Under the pieces are notes generated by a model. It saw only the letters and a program-made list of their open reading frames with translations, did not search any database and was not told the DNA's origin. A stretch of 64,000 bases of DNA from positions 118,978,001 to 119,042,000 of the forward strand of contig JBITNC010000001.1 of assembly GCA_050084985.1 (NCBI GenBank). The letters run 5' to 3'. Positions 36,521 through 48,829 of this stretch are shown piece after piece. Position 1 is the stretch's first letter. Each line of letters opens with the position of its first letter. Source of the stretch: Nageia nagi. Taxonomy: Eukaryota > Pinophyta. Position numbers and translations under genes: made by a program.

Positions 36521-37215
36521 GCCAACAAGGTGGTTTCATTCTTCCATGCACAACCAAATTGGATTTTATTTGATTTGATGGAGATGATCCCACTGGTTAG
36601 ATTTATAAGTTTGGACAGTATTTCACATTGAACCAAATTCTACAAGAATTGAAGGTGCACATGGCAACTTTTCATTTGGACCATGAGGCTCTCCAATGGC
36701 ACCAATGGTACTCAAAAACTCATCCTACTCCATCATGGGATGAATTTACTCAACAATTATTGATCCATTTTGGTCCTAGTAACTATGAAGATTTCACAGG
36801 GGCATTGACCAAGTTACATCAAACCATAATAGTCAAAAATACCAAAATTAATTTAAAGAAACTAGTAAATCACATATAGGAGTTGGATAACAATTTTTTC
36901 ATAAGTTATTTTATTAGTGGATTAAAGGAAGAAATTAAACCAGAGGTCAAAATGTTTAATCCCAAAACTATGATGGATGTTATTACCTTAGCAAAGCTCA
37001 CTAAAGATAAAGTTAGTGCCCAACAATGAAGTGTAAGATTCCCATTCACAAAAATATATAATAATTCCCATTCCTCTAATAACATAAGTACCCCACCACC
37101 AAATCACATAATGCAAACTAAGAGGTTGATTGGGAGGAAATGAAAGAGCATTGAAAGAAGGGATTATATTATAATTATGATAAAAATTTTATTTATGGTC
37201 ATCATTGTACTCAAT
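35860..37215 (+). pseudogene. Gag of nested Gypsy
   Basis: After the duplicated N-terminal part, the capsid domain reads IRFDGDDPTG, FHLDHEALQWHQWYSKTHP, LLIHFGPSNYEDFTGALTKL and FISGLKEEIKPEVKMF, classic Gypsy retrotrans_gag blocks. The zinc knuckle near 37160-37205 has lost its first two cysteines, which are tyrosines here (LYYNYDKNFIYGHHC), each explained by G-to-A. Stops break the frame repeatedly. Confidence 0.85.
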
Positions 37216-37319
37216 AAAAGTTATATTTTCTTGATGCTAATGCTCCTAGTGAGGAAGAATATGAAAGTACACCTAAAGAGGCTACAAAGAAAATTCTAGA
37301 TGAGGAGGCCTCAATTATC

Positions 37320-37690
37320 TCTTACAATGCATTAGTAGGAATTACTACCCATCAAACTATGAAGGTCAAAGGTTTTTTTAAAAAGTATACTCTCATCATA
37401 TTGTTGGATTTAAAAAGTACTCATAATTTCATTGATCCATAGGTAGCTAAATCTACTTACTATTACATCCATCCTACAAATAATTTTGCGGTTATGGTTG
37501 GTAATGGAAGAAAAATAGCATGTAAAGGCACATGTCAAAGTGTAAAATTAAGCATGGGCTACTATAATTTGAAAAGTGACATGTATGCTTTACCACTTGG
37601 GGGATGTGATATAGTTTTGGGGTGTAATGGTTGAGGAATTTGGGCACCATGTAGTGGAATTTTGTATAGCTATGGATGACTTTCAAGATA
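37320..37690 (+). pseudogene. Protease of nested Gypsy
   Basis: The active-site block reads LLDLKSTHNFIDP, where DSGSTHNFID is expected, so the D-S-G triad is damaged to D-L-K. YALPLGGCDIVLGCNG is the flap-end block. Stops follow. Confidence 0.65.
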
Positions 37691-37989
37691 GTTAAACAAG
37701 AGCATACTCATAGGGAATTATGGTTGGAACTTTACAAATTGTGAGCTACCATCACCTAGAAAAATCCTACAAAAATTGGGAAGGGAATGTTGGCACAATT
37801 CTACTCTTTAGCAATCATCGAATTTGAAGTCATAAAGCCTAAGGACTTACAATCCATCTTGAGTAAGCATGCATGACCTTTGAGGAACCAATAGGATTAC
37901 CACTCCAATGATCTCATAATCATGATATCTAATTGGTATTGGGAATTCAACCATCAAACATTCATTCTTATCGATATCCTTGTTTACAA

Positions 37990-39210
37990 AAAAATGAAAT
38001 TGAAAAATTGGTTTCAGGAACTGTTGGATGCAAGAATAATTTGACCTAGTGTAAGCTCATATTCTTCTCCAATTATATTGGTTCATAAGAAATATGGTTC
38101 ATGGCATATGTGTGTGGATTTTAGGGCCCTCAACAAAATTACCATCAAATACAAATTTTTCATACCATTCATTGATGAATTATTAGATGAACTGCATGGG
38201 GCAAGATATTTTTCCAAGTTGGACTTGCAATATGGGTATCACCAAATCCATCTCAAGGAGTAGGATATAACAAAAACTACATTTTGCACCCATGAGGGCC
38301 ATTATGAGTTCTTGGTCATGCTTTTTAGCCTCATAAATGCTCCATCTACATTTCAAATTTTAATGAATTAAGTATTTTTTCCATTACTAAGGAATTTCAT
38401 TTTAGTTTTCTTTGATGATATCTTGATCTATAGTAAGATATGGTAAGAACATGTGGCATATGTTGACCAAACCTTACAAATTTTGAAGGAACACTAGCTA
38501 TATCAAAAAAATCAAAATATTCATTTAGTAAGAGGGAAATTAACTACTTAGGCCATATTATATCCAAAGAGGGAGTTAAGATGGATCCACAAAAGATTAC
38601 TAACATGTAGAATTGGTCTATTCCTACATCTTTGAAAAGTCTCCAAGTATTCTTGGGGTTCACAAGCTATTATAGGAAATTTGTAAAGGATTATGGTAAG
38701 ATTTGCAACACCTCTAACCATATTGTTAAAAAAGAATGCATTCTAATGGTCCTCTCAAGCTAGAGTAGCTTTCCTCAAGCTCAAGGATGCAATGTGTACC
38801 ACCTTACTATTAGCAATGCTAGATTTTTCTATAACCTTTATGATAGAAAGTGATGCTTATGGAGTAGTAATTAGGGTAGTATTGATGCAAGAGGGGTGTC
38901 CTTTAGCATTCACTAGTAGAGCACTCTCTAGTAAAAATTTAGGTAAATCCACTTATGAAAAAGAAATGGTTACCATCATTCATGTAGTTCAATGCTGGGA
39001 TCATATCTCATTGGTCACCATTTCATCATCCTCATAGATCATCATAATTTAAATTTTTTTATTAATAAACATATTTCTATGCCTAAGCAATAAAAATGGA
39101 TGACCAAACTACTAGGGTATGATTATGAGTAGTATACTGTAAAAGTAAAGAGAATGTAGTTGTTGATGCTCTATCTAAAAAACTTGAAGATTAAGTAGCA
39201 CTACAAGCTC
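37990..39210 (+). pseudogene. Reverse transcriptase/RNase H of nested Gypsy
   Basis: Blocks [64 protein letters not shown] and the catalytic FFDDILIYS (about 38408-38434) are in order. RNase H follows from about 38820 with MIESDAYGVVIRVVLMQEG and LAFTSRALSSKNLGKSTYEK. Stops and frame breaks are frequent after 38260. Confidence 0.85.
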
Positions 39211-39384
39211 TTTCATCTCCTATTCATCAATGGTTGGATAGAGTTAAACAAGAGTGATTAGACGAATAGCTCCACCTATGAATTATTAAAATAAATCACT
39301 CAAGACCCCATGAGTAAACCACACCACACATGGCATGATGGTATTTTGAGATTCAAAGGCTAAATTTTGTTACCATCTCTTTCA

Positions 39385-40262
39385 AAATGTAAAGCAAAAA
39401 TACTTATTGAATTACATTCCACACCTACATCAAGACATGATAAATTTTTGAAAACTTATAAGCAGTGGCATGGTCATTCTATTGGACAAGTATAAAATTG
39501 AATATCAAGTAGTTTGTGGTAGCTTGTGATGTGTGTCAACAACAAAAGGATGAGATAGTGGGTACTTTAGGACTCCTTCAACCTCTTCCCATACCTACTT
39601 ATACATGGATGATATCTCAATGGATTTCATTGAAGGCCTTCCTAAATCCAATGGTAAATTAGTTATTCTAGTGGTGGTTGATCAGTTATCCAAATATACT
39701 TATTTTATTTCATTGGCTCATCTCTACAAGGTAGTGATAGTGGCATAATTATTCTTAGATACAATTTTTAAAATACATGGCATGCTAGAGATGATTTTCA
39801 ATGATCATGATCCCACTTTTACAAGCCATTTTTGGTAAGAGCTTTTCAAGCTGCAAGGTATCTAACTAAACATGAGCTCAGCATATCACTTGCAAACTAA
39901 GGGTTAAGTTAAAATTGTCAACAAATGTTTAGCAATATATTTATATTATTTTCTTTAACACAACCTATGCATTGGGTATGATGGCTTCCCTTGGATGAGT
40001 GATGGTAAAATACATCTTATTATTTTTTCCAACAAGATGATCTCCTACGAAGTAGTGTATGGTCAAGCTCCACCAACAATCACCTTGTATGTTGTAGGTA
40101 CTAGTAAAGTTTAGGCAATTGACTCAACTTTAGTTACCAGGATGATATTCTTTGTTTGTTCAAGGATAACCTTCAAATAGCCCAATACTATATGAGATAA
40201 TAGATTGATCAACATGTCAAAAGGGAGTTCTAAGTAGATGACATGGTCTTTTTGAGGTTTCA
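39385..40262 (+). pseudogene. Integrase of nested Gypsy
   Basis: Discontinuous frames show the HHCC region (HSTPTSRHDKFLKTYKQWHG, then VMCVNNKRMR), a core start (WMISQWISLKAFLNPMVNXLF-like) near 39605-39660 and the end of the core near 40000-40100 (NKMISYEVVYGQAPPTI). Too decayed to verify the DDE residues. Confidence 0.65.
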
Positions 40263-40679
40263 ACCTTATCACTAGAAATATTTAAAAATAAAAGCCCTCA
40301 AAAATTGGCTCCAAAGTTTTATGGTCCCTACAAGGTGTTATAGTGCATTGGCCCAGCTAGATACAAATTGAAGCTTCCTACTTCTTCTAAGATTCACCTA
40401 GTGTTTCATGTCTTCTATCTCAAGAAAGTGGTTGGATCAAGGGTTTAGGTTCAAACATAATTACCTAAGTTGGTGGAGGAGGGATCAATGTTATTTGTAC
40501 CTAAGATAGTTATAGACCAATGTTCATGGTAGCTTCGTAATTGCTACATCACAAAAGTCCTTATGTAATGACAAGGCATGGTACTAGAAGATGCAACATG
40601 GGAAATACTTCATTAGCTACAACAATAGTTTCCACACTTCAAGATTTGAGGATAAAGCTTCATCCCAAGAGAGGTGGCA
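40263..40679 (+). pseudogene. Integrase C-terminal tail, nested Gypsy
   Basis: YGPYKVL.CIGPARYKLKLP, then a SKIHLVFHVFYLKK block, matches the GPY/F module and the start of the tail seen in chromodomain-bearing Gypsy elements. A WE.LHQLQQQFPHF-like end near 40600-40645 fits the last part of such tails. A true chromodomain cannot be proved because of the stops. Confidence 0.6.
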
Positions 40680-41090
40680 TGTTAGGATCCCACATCCTAA
40701 CATTTTAGTGTTAGTATTAGTATTTTAATTAAATTATCAACCTATATTATAAATCATAGTATTGTGATTGTAAGGGTGTTGCTTAATTTTGCATGACTAT
40801 AAGGGTTAGGGTTAGTATATTATAAATTGGTAGAAGTGTGTAGAGAAAGGCATATTGAACATTATTTTTCACTTTTGGAGTTGTAAGGAGGTAGCCCCCT
40901 CGAAGCAAGCTATGATTCTATCACTATTCGATAAAATCCTATCCTTATCTACTTATTATTATTATTTTATGTTCTACTTATCTATGCATGCTCTATTATT
41001 TCTATTAGATTAGTTGCCATTTACTTGTTCAAATCAATATTCATTTACATTTCTATAATATTTCCCTTTCATATTTGTAGCATCATAATA
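40680..41090 (+). repeat. 3' LTR of nested Gypsy
   Basis: TGTTAGGAT-CCCAC-ATCCTAACA start and CATAATA end, aligning with 34624-35032. It is followed by ATCAA, the right target duplication. A purine-rich AAGAGAGGTGGCA precedes it. Confidence 0.95.
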
Positions 41091-41095
41091 ATCAA

Positions 41096-42130
41096 GGTTC
41101 TCACAAGAACTAGACTCTTCAATTAGTTCATTGAACTTTACATCCCTTGACATAAAGATTACATGGGAAGATGGTTGACATAGCTTGTAGCCTCTATGTT
41201 GATTTCCATAGCCTATAAAGATAAAATTTTTAGATCTCTTATCAAGTTTTTTCCTTTTCTCAGGAATAGCAAAGGCATAAGCATCATAACCAAAGATCCT
41301 AAAGTGAGAGATGTAAGGTTTCTTTCCTTTTTATACCTCATACAAAGTTTTTCCTTCAACTTATTTCATAGGACATCTGTTTAAGATGTAGATTGTAATA
41401 TTTATAGCTTCATCCTATAAGAAGTTAGGAAGATTTTCCAACATACATTTTACCATTTCTTGAATGATTCTATTCTTCCTTTCAACTACACCATTCTATT
41501 GAGGAGTGTAAGGGATATTAAATTACCTTTTGATTCTATAATTGGTATAAAAATTACTAAATTCATTATTATTATACTCACTTCCATTATCAGATCTTAA
41601 CATCTTGATTTTGAATCCAAACTTATTTTCTACCAAGGCATTGAAATCTTTAAATCTATCAAAATTTTGATCCTTATTCTCTAGAAGATAACCAAATGTC
41701 ATCCTTCTAAAATCACCAATAAAGGTCAAGACATAAGATAGTCCCCCAAGTGAATTATTTGAAAATGGATCTATAAACTATGCATAAGCTGAAGAGGTTG
41801 AGTTGTTCTAGTTGCCTTATTTTTTAGAAAATTTTACTAATTTATTTTACCTAGAATGTACTTCTCACAAAGATCAATTATAGGTGATATTCTAGGCAAA
41901 CCTTCCATAAGTTCATGATCTTTCATAACTTGAATGTTCTTATGATTTAGGTGGCCTAATCAATGTTCACAAAGATTACCTCTAGAGGAAACATTAGTTG
42001 CAACGCACATCTTTGTTGGAGATTTATTTATAATGTAAAGGTCATCTTTCATTGAACCTTTCACCAAAGTGGCAAGACCATTTTTCTTCTACCAAGAGTA
42101 TGAGTTAAACTCGAAGTAACTTTTTCTTGC
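41096..42130 (-). pseudogene. Copia integrase
   Basis: The minus strand reads YVLTFIGDFRRMTFGYLLEN and FKIKMLRSDNGSEYNNNEF (catalytic aspartate block at about 41573-41610), then YTPQ.NGVVERKNR with the catalytic glutamate, and the C-terminal FRIFGYDAYAFAIPEKRKKL and FIFIGYGNQHRGYKL blocks. The pre-integrase zinc-finger region lies at about 41880-42130. Stops occur between blocks. The polyprotein is interrupted at 41090 by the Gypsy insertion. Confidence 0.85.
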
Positions 42131-42289
42131 AACTTGAATTATGGAAACAAGATTCATAGTGAGTTTAGATACATAAAACATATTCTTAAAAATCTTTTCT
42201 TGTATCAACAAACTCCCAACTCCTTAAACTTAAAGGATTGAATTATTACTTATCATAACTACATCTTTTCTATACTTATGAAAGTTTTC

Positions 42290-43300
42290 AAACTTATCCT
42301 TTTCAAAAATAGAAGTGATTATTGCATCTAGAATCAATAATCCAATCATTCAACAAAGTGCAAGACTTAGAATAAAATAAAAAAACATAAGTATAATTCT
42401 TATTCTTATTTGTATTATTAGATTTATTTGGTTTTTCATATCCTTTTTCATCATATCCTTTCTTTTTTCTAAAGCAATTAGCTTCCATATGACCAAAGAT
42501 GTTACAAAAATTATAATTTCTATCAAATTTGGCTTTTTTTTTTTTTAATTATCATGATCATATTTCTTCTTATTCCCACATTTCCTAAATTTCTTCTTAG
42601 GAGCATAAGAACCCTTCTTTTGGTTATGATTCTTCTTTTTGAAGTGAGGCTTCATTCGATCAAGTGCAATAGATGGCTCCTTAGAAGTGGTGATCAACAC
42701 TTTATTGTTAAGTGTTTTCACATGCTTTAAGAGAAGCTTTGATAGATTTTTCACGAAGAAAACTTTTTTTTCATCATCAAGCCTAGTTTCAATAACAATC
42801 ATAAATTGACTAAATTTAGCAGAGAGGCTTTGAAGGATGATAAAAGTTAGAAACAAATCATTGATCTAATTGCAACCACACCCCAAAAGCTAGGTCCTAA
42901 GGTCAACAACCTTATTTAGATATTTAATTATACTTTCATTTCCCTCTTAACATGATTGAAGCAACTTTTGAAGAATGGTTAACCTCTTAGAAAATTTTGT
43001 GCCAACATAGATACTCTTCAGTTTATCCCAAGCTTCCTTTGTAATGCTTGATGAAGATATCATGAGGAGGATATCATCTAAAATTGCATGAAAGATCATA
43101 GATGTTGCTAAATCATTCTTAGCATTATAAGATTTAATTTCCTTCTCCCCTAAAGGATCAACTTAGTTTTCATTTATAATCATCCAAAGTTTCCATGCTT
43201 GAAGTTCTGACTTCATCCTAGGTTCCCAAATACCATAGTTGGAACCATCCAAGATATGCATGGGTTCAAAAAGAGTGTCCCATTGCTACAAAATAATATG
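42290..43300 (-). pseudogene. Copia gag and protease start
   Basis: Gag starts near 43299 on the minus strand (LDGSNYGIWEPRMKSELQAW), continues through SSITKEAWDKLKSIYVGTKF and an IETRLDDEKKVFFVKNLSKL segment, then a lysine-rich region and a decayed knuckle (FCNIFGHMEANCFRKKKGYD; only part of the CCHC set remains). The protease active site reads WIIDSRCNNHF where DSGCSNH is expected. Stops and frame breaks are scattered. Confidence 0.8.
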
Positions 43301-44544
43301 GAGATAAATAATATAAGCATACATGATGAATTTAAAAATAATTATCATACAAATACATATTTGAACTAATCAACAAATCAAATGCTTAATTATAAATAAT
43401 AATTAAAATCATACAACCAATAATTTCATCACCATGTATAACCAAAGAGAGAGAAAAGTTGAGGCTTATATTATTATCTAAAATTAGGCCTTCACTCAGA
43501 TGCTTGCAAGCAGCCCAAGTCCTACTAATCCTTAATTGATCCCCTTTAGGTAGTGATATACTCTTATGAGGAGAAGTACTAGCTATTTTTCAAGGTTGTG
43601 ATGTATGTTGGATCAACCAAATTAATCATCTTGATTAAGTTTTTAGTTTTCCTTCTAGGTTATTAGGATAATCCTTTAATAGATGAATAGACATGTGGTA
43701 TCACTACACACATGCTTTTCCACCTATATGAAATTAAATATAGACCAAAAAAGGACTCAAAGGTAATTAATAAGTACAAACTTTTCATCACTTGGATCTT
43801 CAGATTAAAAGGCTTCAAGTTACCTTATCTTCACATCATGGCTCCCCAAACAAGTGATGTTATGAAAAAAATATATGAATGTGTTCATTTTTGGTGGAAG
43901 CAATTTTCAATATTTGCATACTTTACATATAAAGTAAAAGTAAAAAATAAATAAAGTGCTTTAAAAAATGAAACTACATCCCACATCATTCATAAGTATG
44001 AACCAAAGAGTCTAATGGTTTTGTTACAACCCCTAATGGATCTATTTACAAAACTTCATTAATTTTAAGTAACAACAAATGAGGCTAAGAGTCCAATAGG
44101 TTTTATCACAACCCCTAATGGAACTCTTTACAAAGGTTCATTATCAAAAATGAAGAATTCTCCTTCTTGTTACTTAAAAAATGGACTTAAAATAATTCCT
44201 TACTTGCAATTTAACATAACATTCATAAGCAAGTATTTAAGGTAAAAAATAATAAACCATCCATTATTTTTTTTTATCCATTTAGCAATATGCATTAGGA
44301 TAAAAAATAATGCAAAAAAAAAATATTCAACCACATGTGTGCAATAAAAATGCATTAAGAAAACATTGATTCATGCATACATAATTAATCCATCCATGCA
44401 TAATTAATTTATCACTTAAAGGCATGCTAGTTTTAAAAAATTCCTTAAAATAACTTACACTTATGGTAAAATTAGCAAATAAAGACTTAAACTTTAAATA
44501 GCAATTAATGCAACCTTTAGCTCATACTATTTTTTAATAAAATT

Positions 44545-44635
<91 letters not shown>

Positions 44636-45121
44636 TCTCTAAAAAAGTACATACATGTAATTTGCATGCAACTTTATTTTTACAAACATATTAGTATTGT
44701 AAAAAAATTTGCAAAACTTTTAACTATCTTTACACTTAGTAGAAATTTGAAAATTTAAGTTATAATAATTTATTATTGCTAAATTTAAGCAAATCTACTT
44801 GCTACACATTAATCAATTTTACTTAAAAAAAATTACAACTAACAAACTATTGTTAGTAAAAGTAATGCATAGCAATAGCTTAAAAAATAGAACTAACATG
44901 TTAGTATAACAAAAAATATGATAATAATATGTACTTTGAAAAAATTTTGCTAAATAAAATTTTATGATAAAATAACCATAAATTGGTTTGTAATAAAGCA
45001 AAATTTGATAATGAACAAGGTAGGAGGAAGATTATACCTTCAAACCTTTTTACCTCAACAAAGTAGATGTAGAAAGAAAAGGAAGGACCTTCAAAGATGT
45101 TGAAAAGGAGCCTCTAAGAAT
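43301..45121 (-). other. Untranslated leader of Copia element
   Basis: No coding domain. It contains the segment matching 361-720 and a long TA microsatellite (44541-44632) with a short central interruption. Short frames here show no motif. Confidence 0.55.
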
Positions 45122-45134
45122 TGCTCTGATACCA
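45122..45134 (-). promoter_or_regulatory. Primer binding site of Copia element
   Basis: On the minus strand TGGTATCAGAGCA, an exact tRNA-iMet type site, two bases inside the LTR. Confidence 0.9.
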
Positions 45135-45136
45135 CT

Positions 45137-45605
45137 TGAAGAAATTAACTCTTTTGAATTAACTTTTAATCTAGCAAGATCTCAAGAAGGCACTTTCAAC
45201 ATCAATAATATAGCACAATAACTAAATCTTACAAATAACATAAATTATAAAATGATTCCTCCCTCCTTGTAAGTATGTACACTAACTAAGATCTTCTTAT
45301 TCTCAAGGAATTTTCTTACAAAATCTCTTCTCTCTCACATACTCTAAACCTATAGCAAAGCTTGCATTACAATTGTGTAACTAGAGAAGGGGAGGGTTCT
45401 TACCTTTTTATAAGAATAAATCCACTCTATAATTAATCCCTTTCCTATTTTTAATTCTTTACATATTTTTAATATCATACCTATTTTAAAGCCTTTTCCT
45501 ATTGTTATTCCCTTAATACTTTAAGGTATATAATGATACTTTAATTATTAAGTGAAGTTAAATTAAGGAGAAATATTACACAATATTACATTACAAATTC
45601 TAACA
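45137..45605 (-). repeat. 5' LTR of Copia element
   Basis: TGAAGAAATT to AATTCTAACA on the plus strand, aligning with 31470-31919. A TATAAAAAG-type TATA box lies on the minus strand near 45404-45412. Confidence 0.9.
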
Positions 45606-46233
45606 ATATTCAAATACATTCCTTTCATACACTCATTGAACATACAATTTATAATGGAAAATCCCAAAATATGTAAAAATATATTATGAAAGAACTTAGA
45701 ATTATATTAAGAATAATAAAATTAAATAAAGATATAATATTTGCAATCTAATCATACAAGTCACTAATGATTAGGATTCAATTATATTTTACTATAATAA
45801 TAATAAACCTTTAATTTATAATTATATTCCCTACTTTACATTAATCTTTAGAACTATCTTCTTTATTGTCTGAAGTTGTTATAATCTTTTTTATTTCCAA
45901 CAAATGAATGAACCTTCAATTATTATTATTTTTAAGAAAAAGTATCCCATATATACTCTCTAAAGTGACCATCTATCTTTTTACAAGATTCTAACATTAA
46001 AATCTAGTATAATTATCCAATTCCTTTCCTATGTTCAACAATAATACTTTCAACATTATCCTACCTATCTAAAAGTTTCCATGATAAACTTTGTACTAAT
46101 GTTGGCCTTACATATTGTTAAGTATTTAAATGTTGAAATAATCTTGAATTTTAAAAGATATGTTTCCTTTTTTCATTTTTCAAGTTACAATCTCCAGATT
46201 AATGAATACTATTTTACTTCCTAAGTTAATCAT
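45606..46233. other. AT-rich spacer, no gene seen
   Basis: Nothing recognised between the two LTR elements. Confidence 0.4.
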
Positions 46234-46238
46234 CAAAC

Positions 46239-46822
46239 TAATGGAATTGAAGGATTTCATAACACAAGAACACTTGTAGGACCTTTATCAAATATAGCAA
46301 TCAATCATTCTAGACTAATAACTCAAGAATCATTCTCACATAGTAACACAAGATGTATAGTGGTTTCTCCATCACATGAAGTACTCCACTTTAAGTCTCC
46401 TTTTAACTATACTCTCAAACAATGTACACTCATATGAATCTCAAGCATGACTCTCCTTAGCATTAAGCATAGCTTGCATGTTTAAGACCTTACTAACTAA
46501 GATCTATATTAACAACTTCTGATCTTCATCTTCTTACAAATCTTCACAAAATGAGCTCTTTTTATAAGACTCAAAACTAACCTTAAGTAGTTAACTAACT
46601 TAATCACAATAGGTTAGTTAACCCTAAGTTAAATATAGAATTGCATTTACATATTAATGAAGATACTATTCCATCTAACAATATTATTTTAAGTTAGGTG
46701 GAGAATACTATTCCACCCACCATGCATGAACCTCATTATCACCTAATAACCAAATTTAGGTGATTATTAATATGCTAGCATATTAATTACATAATGCTCT
46801 AAATAATATTATAATTCTAACA
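46239..46822 (-). repeat. 3' LTR of non-autonomous element
   Basis: Aligns with 53215-53800. The minus-strand start is TGTTAGAATT and the end CCATTA; the polypurine tract AAGAGGGAG (minus strand, 46823-46831) abuts it. Confidence 0.9.
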
Positions 46823-48054
46823 CTCCCTCTTAATGTTATTTTGGAAACAATTAAAAAAATAATGATTTTACAAAGAGGTTTTACTCATGCTACAAAGTGT
46901 ACATATAGCCAAACAAGGCTTTACAATTTTGAGAGAAAGGAGACCTTTTGAGACTTTATATAAAGAAGAGAAGGTTGAAGATCCAAATGCCAAAAACCAA
47001 GAAGTCTTATAGCTACTATCACAAGTAACCTACAATCTCTTAGAAGAAACTTGTAAATTATAATCAGCTTATAACAAAATTAGTTAGAAGCATTATACAT
47101 TCATATCAATATGAATCAAATCATATTATCCATACACATCATAATAAAGCATATAAAGATGTCTAGAAATCATAAATGTACAACAACAAAGATGACATAA
47201 ATCATCAACTATGATATTTAAGAATATAATATGTGCATATATCAAGACATGTGCACTATCAACCAATTGATATGCATTAAAAAAGTGATACTTTCATTTG
47301 TCTTTGTTGCTTATCATTTTGTCTTTTGTGTTTGTGTCTTACTATTGCATTTATTTTATATGAGGGGTGCCATCACAACAATACAACCAATCAAACATTT
47401 TCACACCCTTGATGACAACTTCATCAAACAAATACATGTGTGATAATGGGACATGAATCATGGCAATAAAAAATGCCAACTTGACCAATATGGACATCAA
47501 GATGTAAAGGTAAAACAAATAGCATAAGGCATAAAAGACCATCTTAATGACCACAATAAGATGCATGAAGACATAAGGTGCCATAAAGAAATATGACTTT
47601 ACCAAGAGTAAGCTACAATGTCACACAAGAAATATACTTGACTTTACTAAGAGTGAGTCAAGAAGGCACAATAAATAAGCTTGACTTTAGCAAGAGTGAG
47701 TCAAGATATTGTAATTAGAAGTCCATCTTAACCATGCTACTAGTTAAGAGGAAAATAATAAAATTGGTAGCATGAATCAATCAAAATGATTCAAATTTTA
47801 ACAATAATAATCCATCATCATAGATCTATCTTCCATCATCATGAATGTATCTTCCATTTTCATAGAAGTAGAAAAGAGTGTGGCCACTAGTACACTATAA
47901 GTCATCATGGAGATGCCAAGCCAATACTTATAGTCACCAAAAAATACATGGAATTATTATGCACTATAATTCATCATGAAGGATGCCAAACTAATACTTA
48001 TAGTCATCTATTGTATAGAAAACATATGTTTCATCTCATTACAAAAGAGTGCAT

Positions 48055-48480
48055 GCACATACGAGTTCCTCACATATGGATAACTAAATAGTACTAAAGG
48101 ACACATAAGAATTCCTCACATATGGATACTTGAATAATGCTAGATTAACCAAAAAATAGAGTATGTACATATGAGTTCCTCACATATGGATAATTGAATA
48201 GTGCCAAAAGACACATAAGAGTTCCTCACACATGGATAATTGAACAATGCTAGATCAAAATAAAGCATTCACATATGAATAACTAAACAATGCCAAATGA
48301 CATATAAGAGTTTCTCACATATGGATAATTGAAAAGTGCTAGATCAAAATAAAACATGCACATATAGTTTCTCATACATAAATTATTGAATAGTGCCAAA
48401 TTCCATATAAGAGTTCCTCACATATAGATAACTAAATAGTGCAAGATTGACCATGTTGTACAATAAGTTCCTCATGCAAA
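48055..48480. repeat. Minisatellite of alternating short and long units
   Basis: About eight copies of a module beginning GAGTTCCTCACATATGGATAA recur near 48063, 48110, 48172, 48218, 48308, 48366, 48410 and 48464. Shorter units (with GCCAAAAGACACATAA-like ends) alternate with longer ones (with GCTAGATCAAAATAAA-like ends), giving a dimer of roughly 105-135 bp. Confidence 0.8.
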
Positions 48481-48829
48481 GTGAACTTACCATGAAGGTG
48501 TATAACAAAATCAACACTATATAGAATAAAGTGAATAAAAAATGTATGTAAAAAAATCCATCAATGGAAGATGGTTGGATTTAGCAATATAACATAATCC
48601 ATCAAAATAGATCCACCTTCCCAACATGGTAGTAAAAAAATAGATGAATAGAGCTACAGTTGTGTCATTGAGAACTTGCTTTTAAAAATAAGGGACTTGG
48701 ATTTGGAAAAGTCTACATACATATTACAATAGAAAATAAAAAATTCAATAAGAATTCAACCAATACTCTCCTTAGAGGGATATTTCACCAACACTACTTT
48801 TGAAAGGGGCTTGGTGTATAAAAGATGCA

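Larger units (their letters stand above)
34624..41090 (+). mobile_element. Gypsy LTR retrotransposon nested in Copia
   Basis: A plus-strand 6.5-kb element with LTRs 34624-35032 and 40680-41090 and a perfect TSD ATCAA (34619-34623 and 41091-41095). The order is LTR, primer site, gag (with an internal tandem duplication), decayed protease, reverse transcriptase, RNase H, integrase, C-terminal tail, LTR. All coding parts carry stops. It disrupts the Copia polyprotein between integrase and reverse transcriptase and is therefore the younger insertion. Confidence 0.95.
31470..45605 (-). mobile_element. Copia LTR retrotransposon with nested Gypsy
   Basis: A minus-strand Ty1/Copia element of about 7.7 kb without its insert. 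Read on the minus strand: LTR, primer site, leader of about 1.8 kb, gag, protease, integrase, reverse transcriptase, RNase H, non-coding 3' region, polypurine tract, LTR. Integrase before reverse transcriptase marks Copia. A Gypsy element (34624-41090) sits between integrase and reverse transcriptase. The leader, gag start and LTR match 1-4784; the 3' region matches 46823-48830. Confidence 0.9.

Noticed and set aside
44541-44632. Long TA run as a regulatory or origin element
   Set aside because: A plain microsatellite in the Copia leader, of the same kind as in the Gypsy LTRs; no further evidence of function.
31465-45610. Target-site duplication for the outer Copia element
   Set aside because: The flanks are ATAGA and ATATT; only three of five bases match, so it is not claimed.
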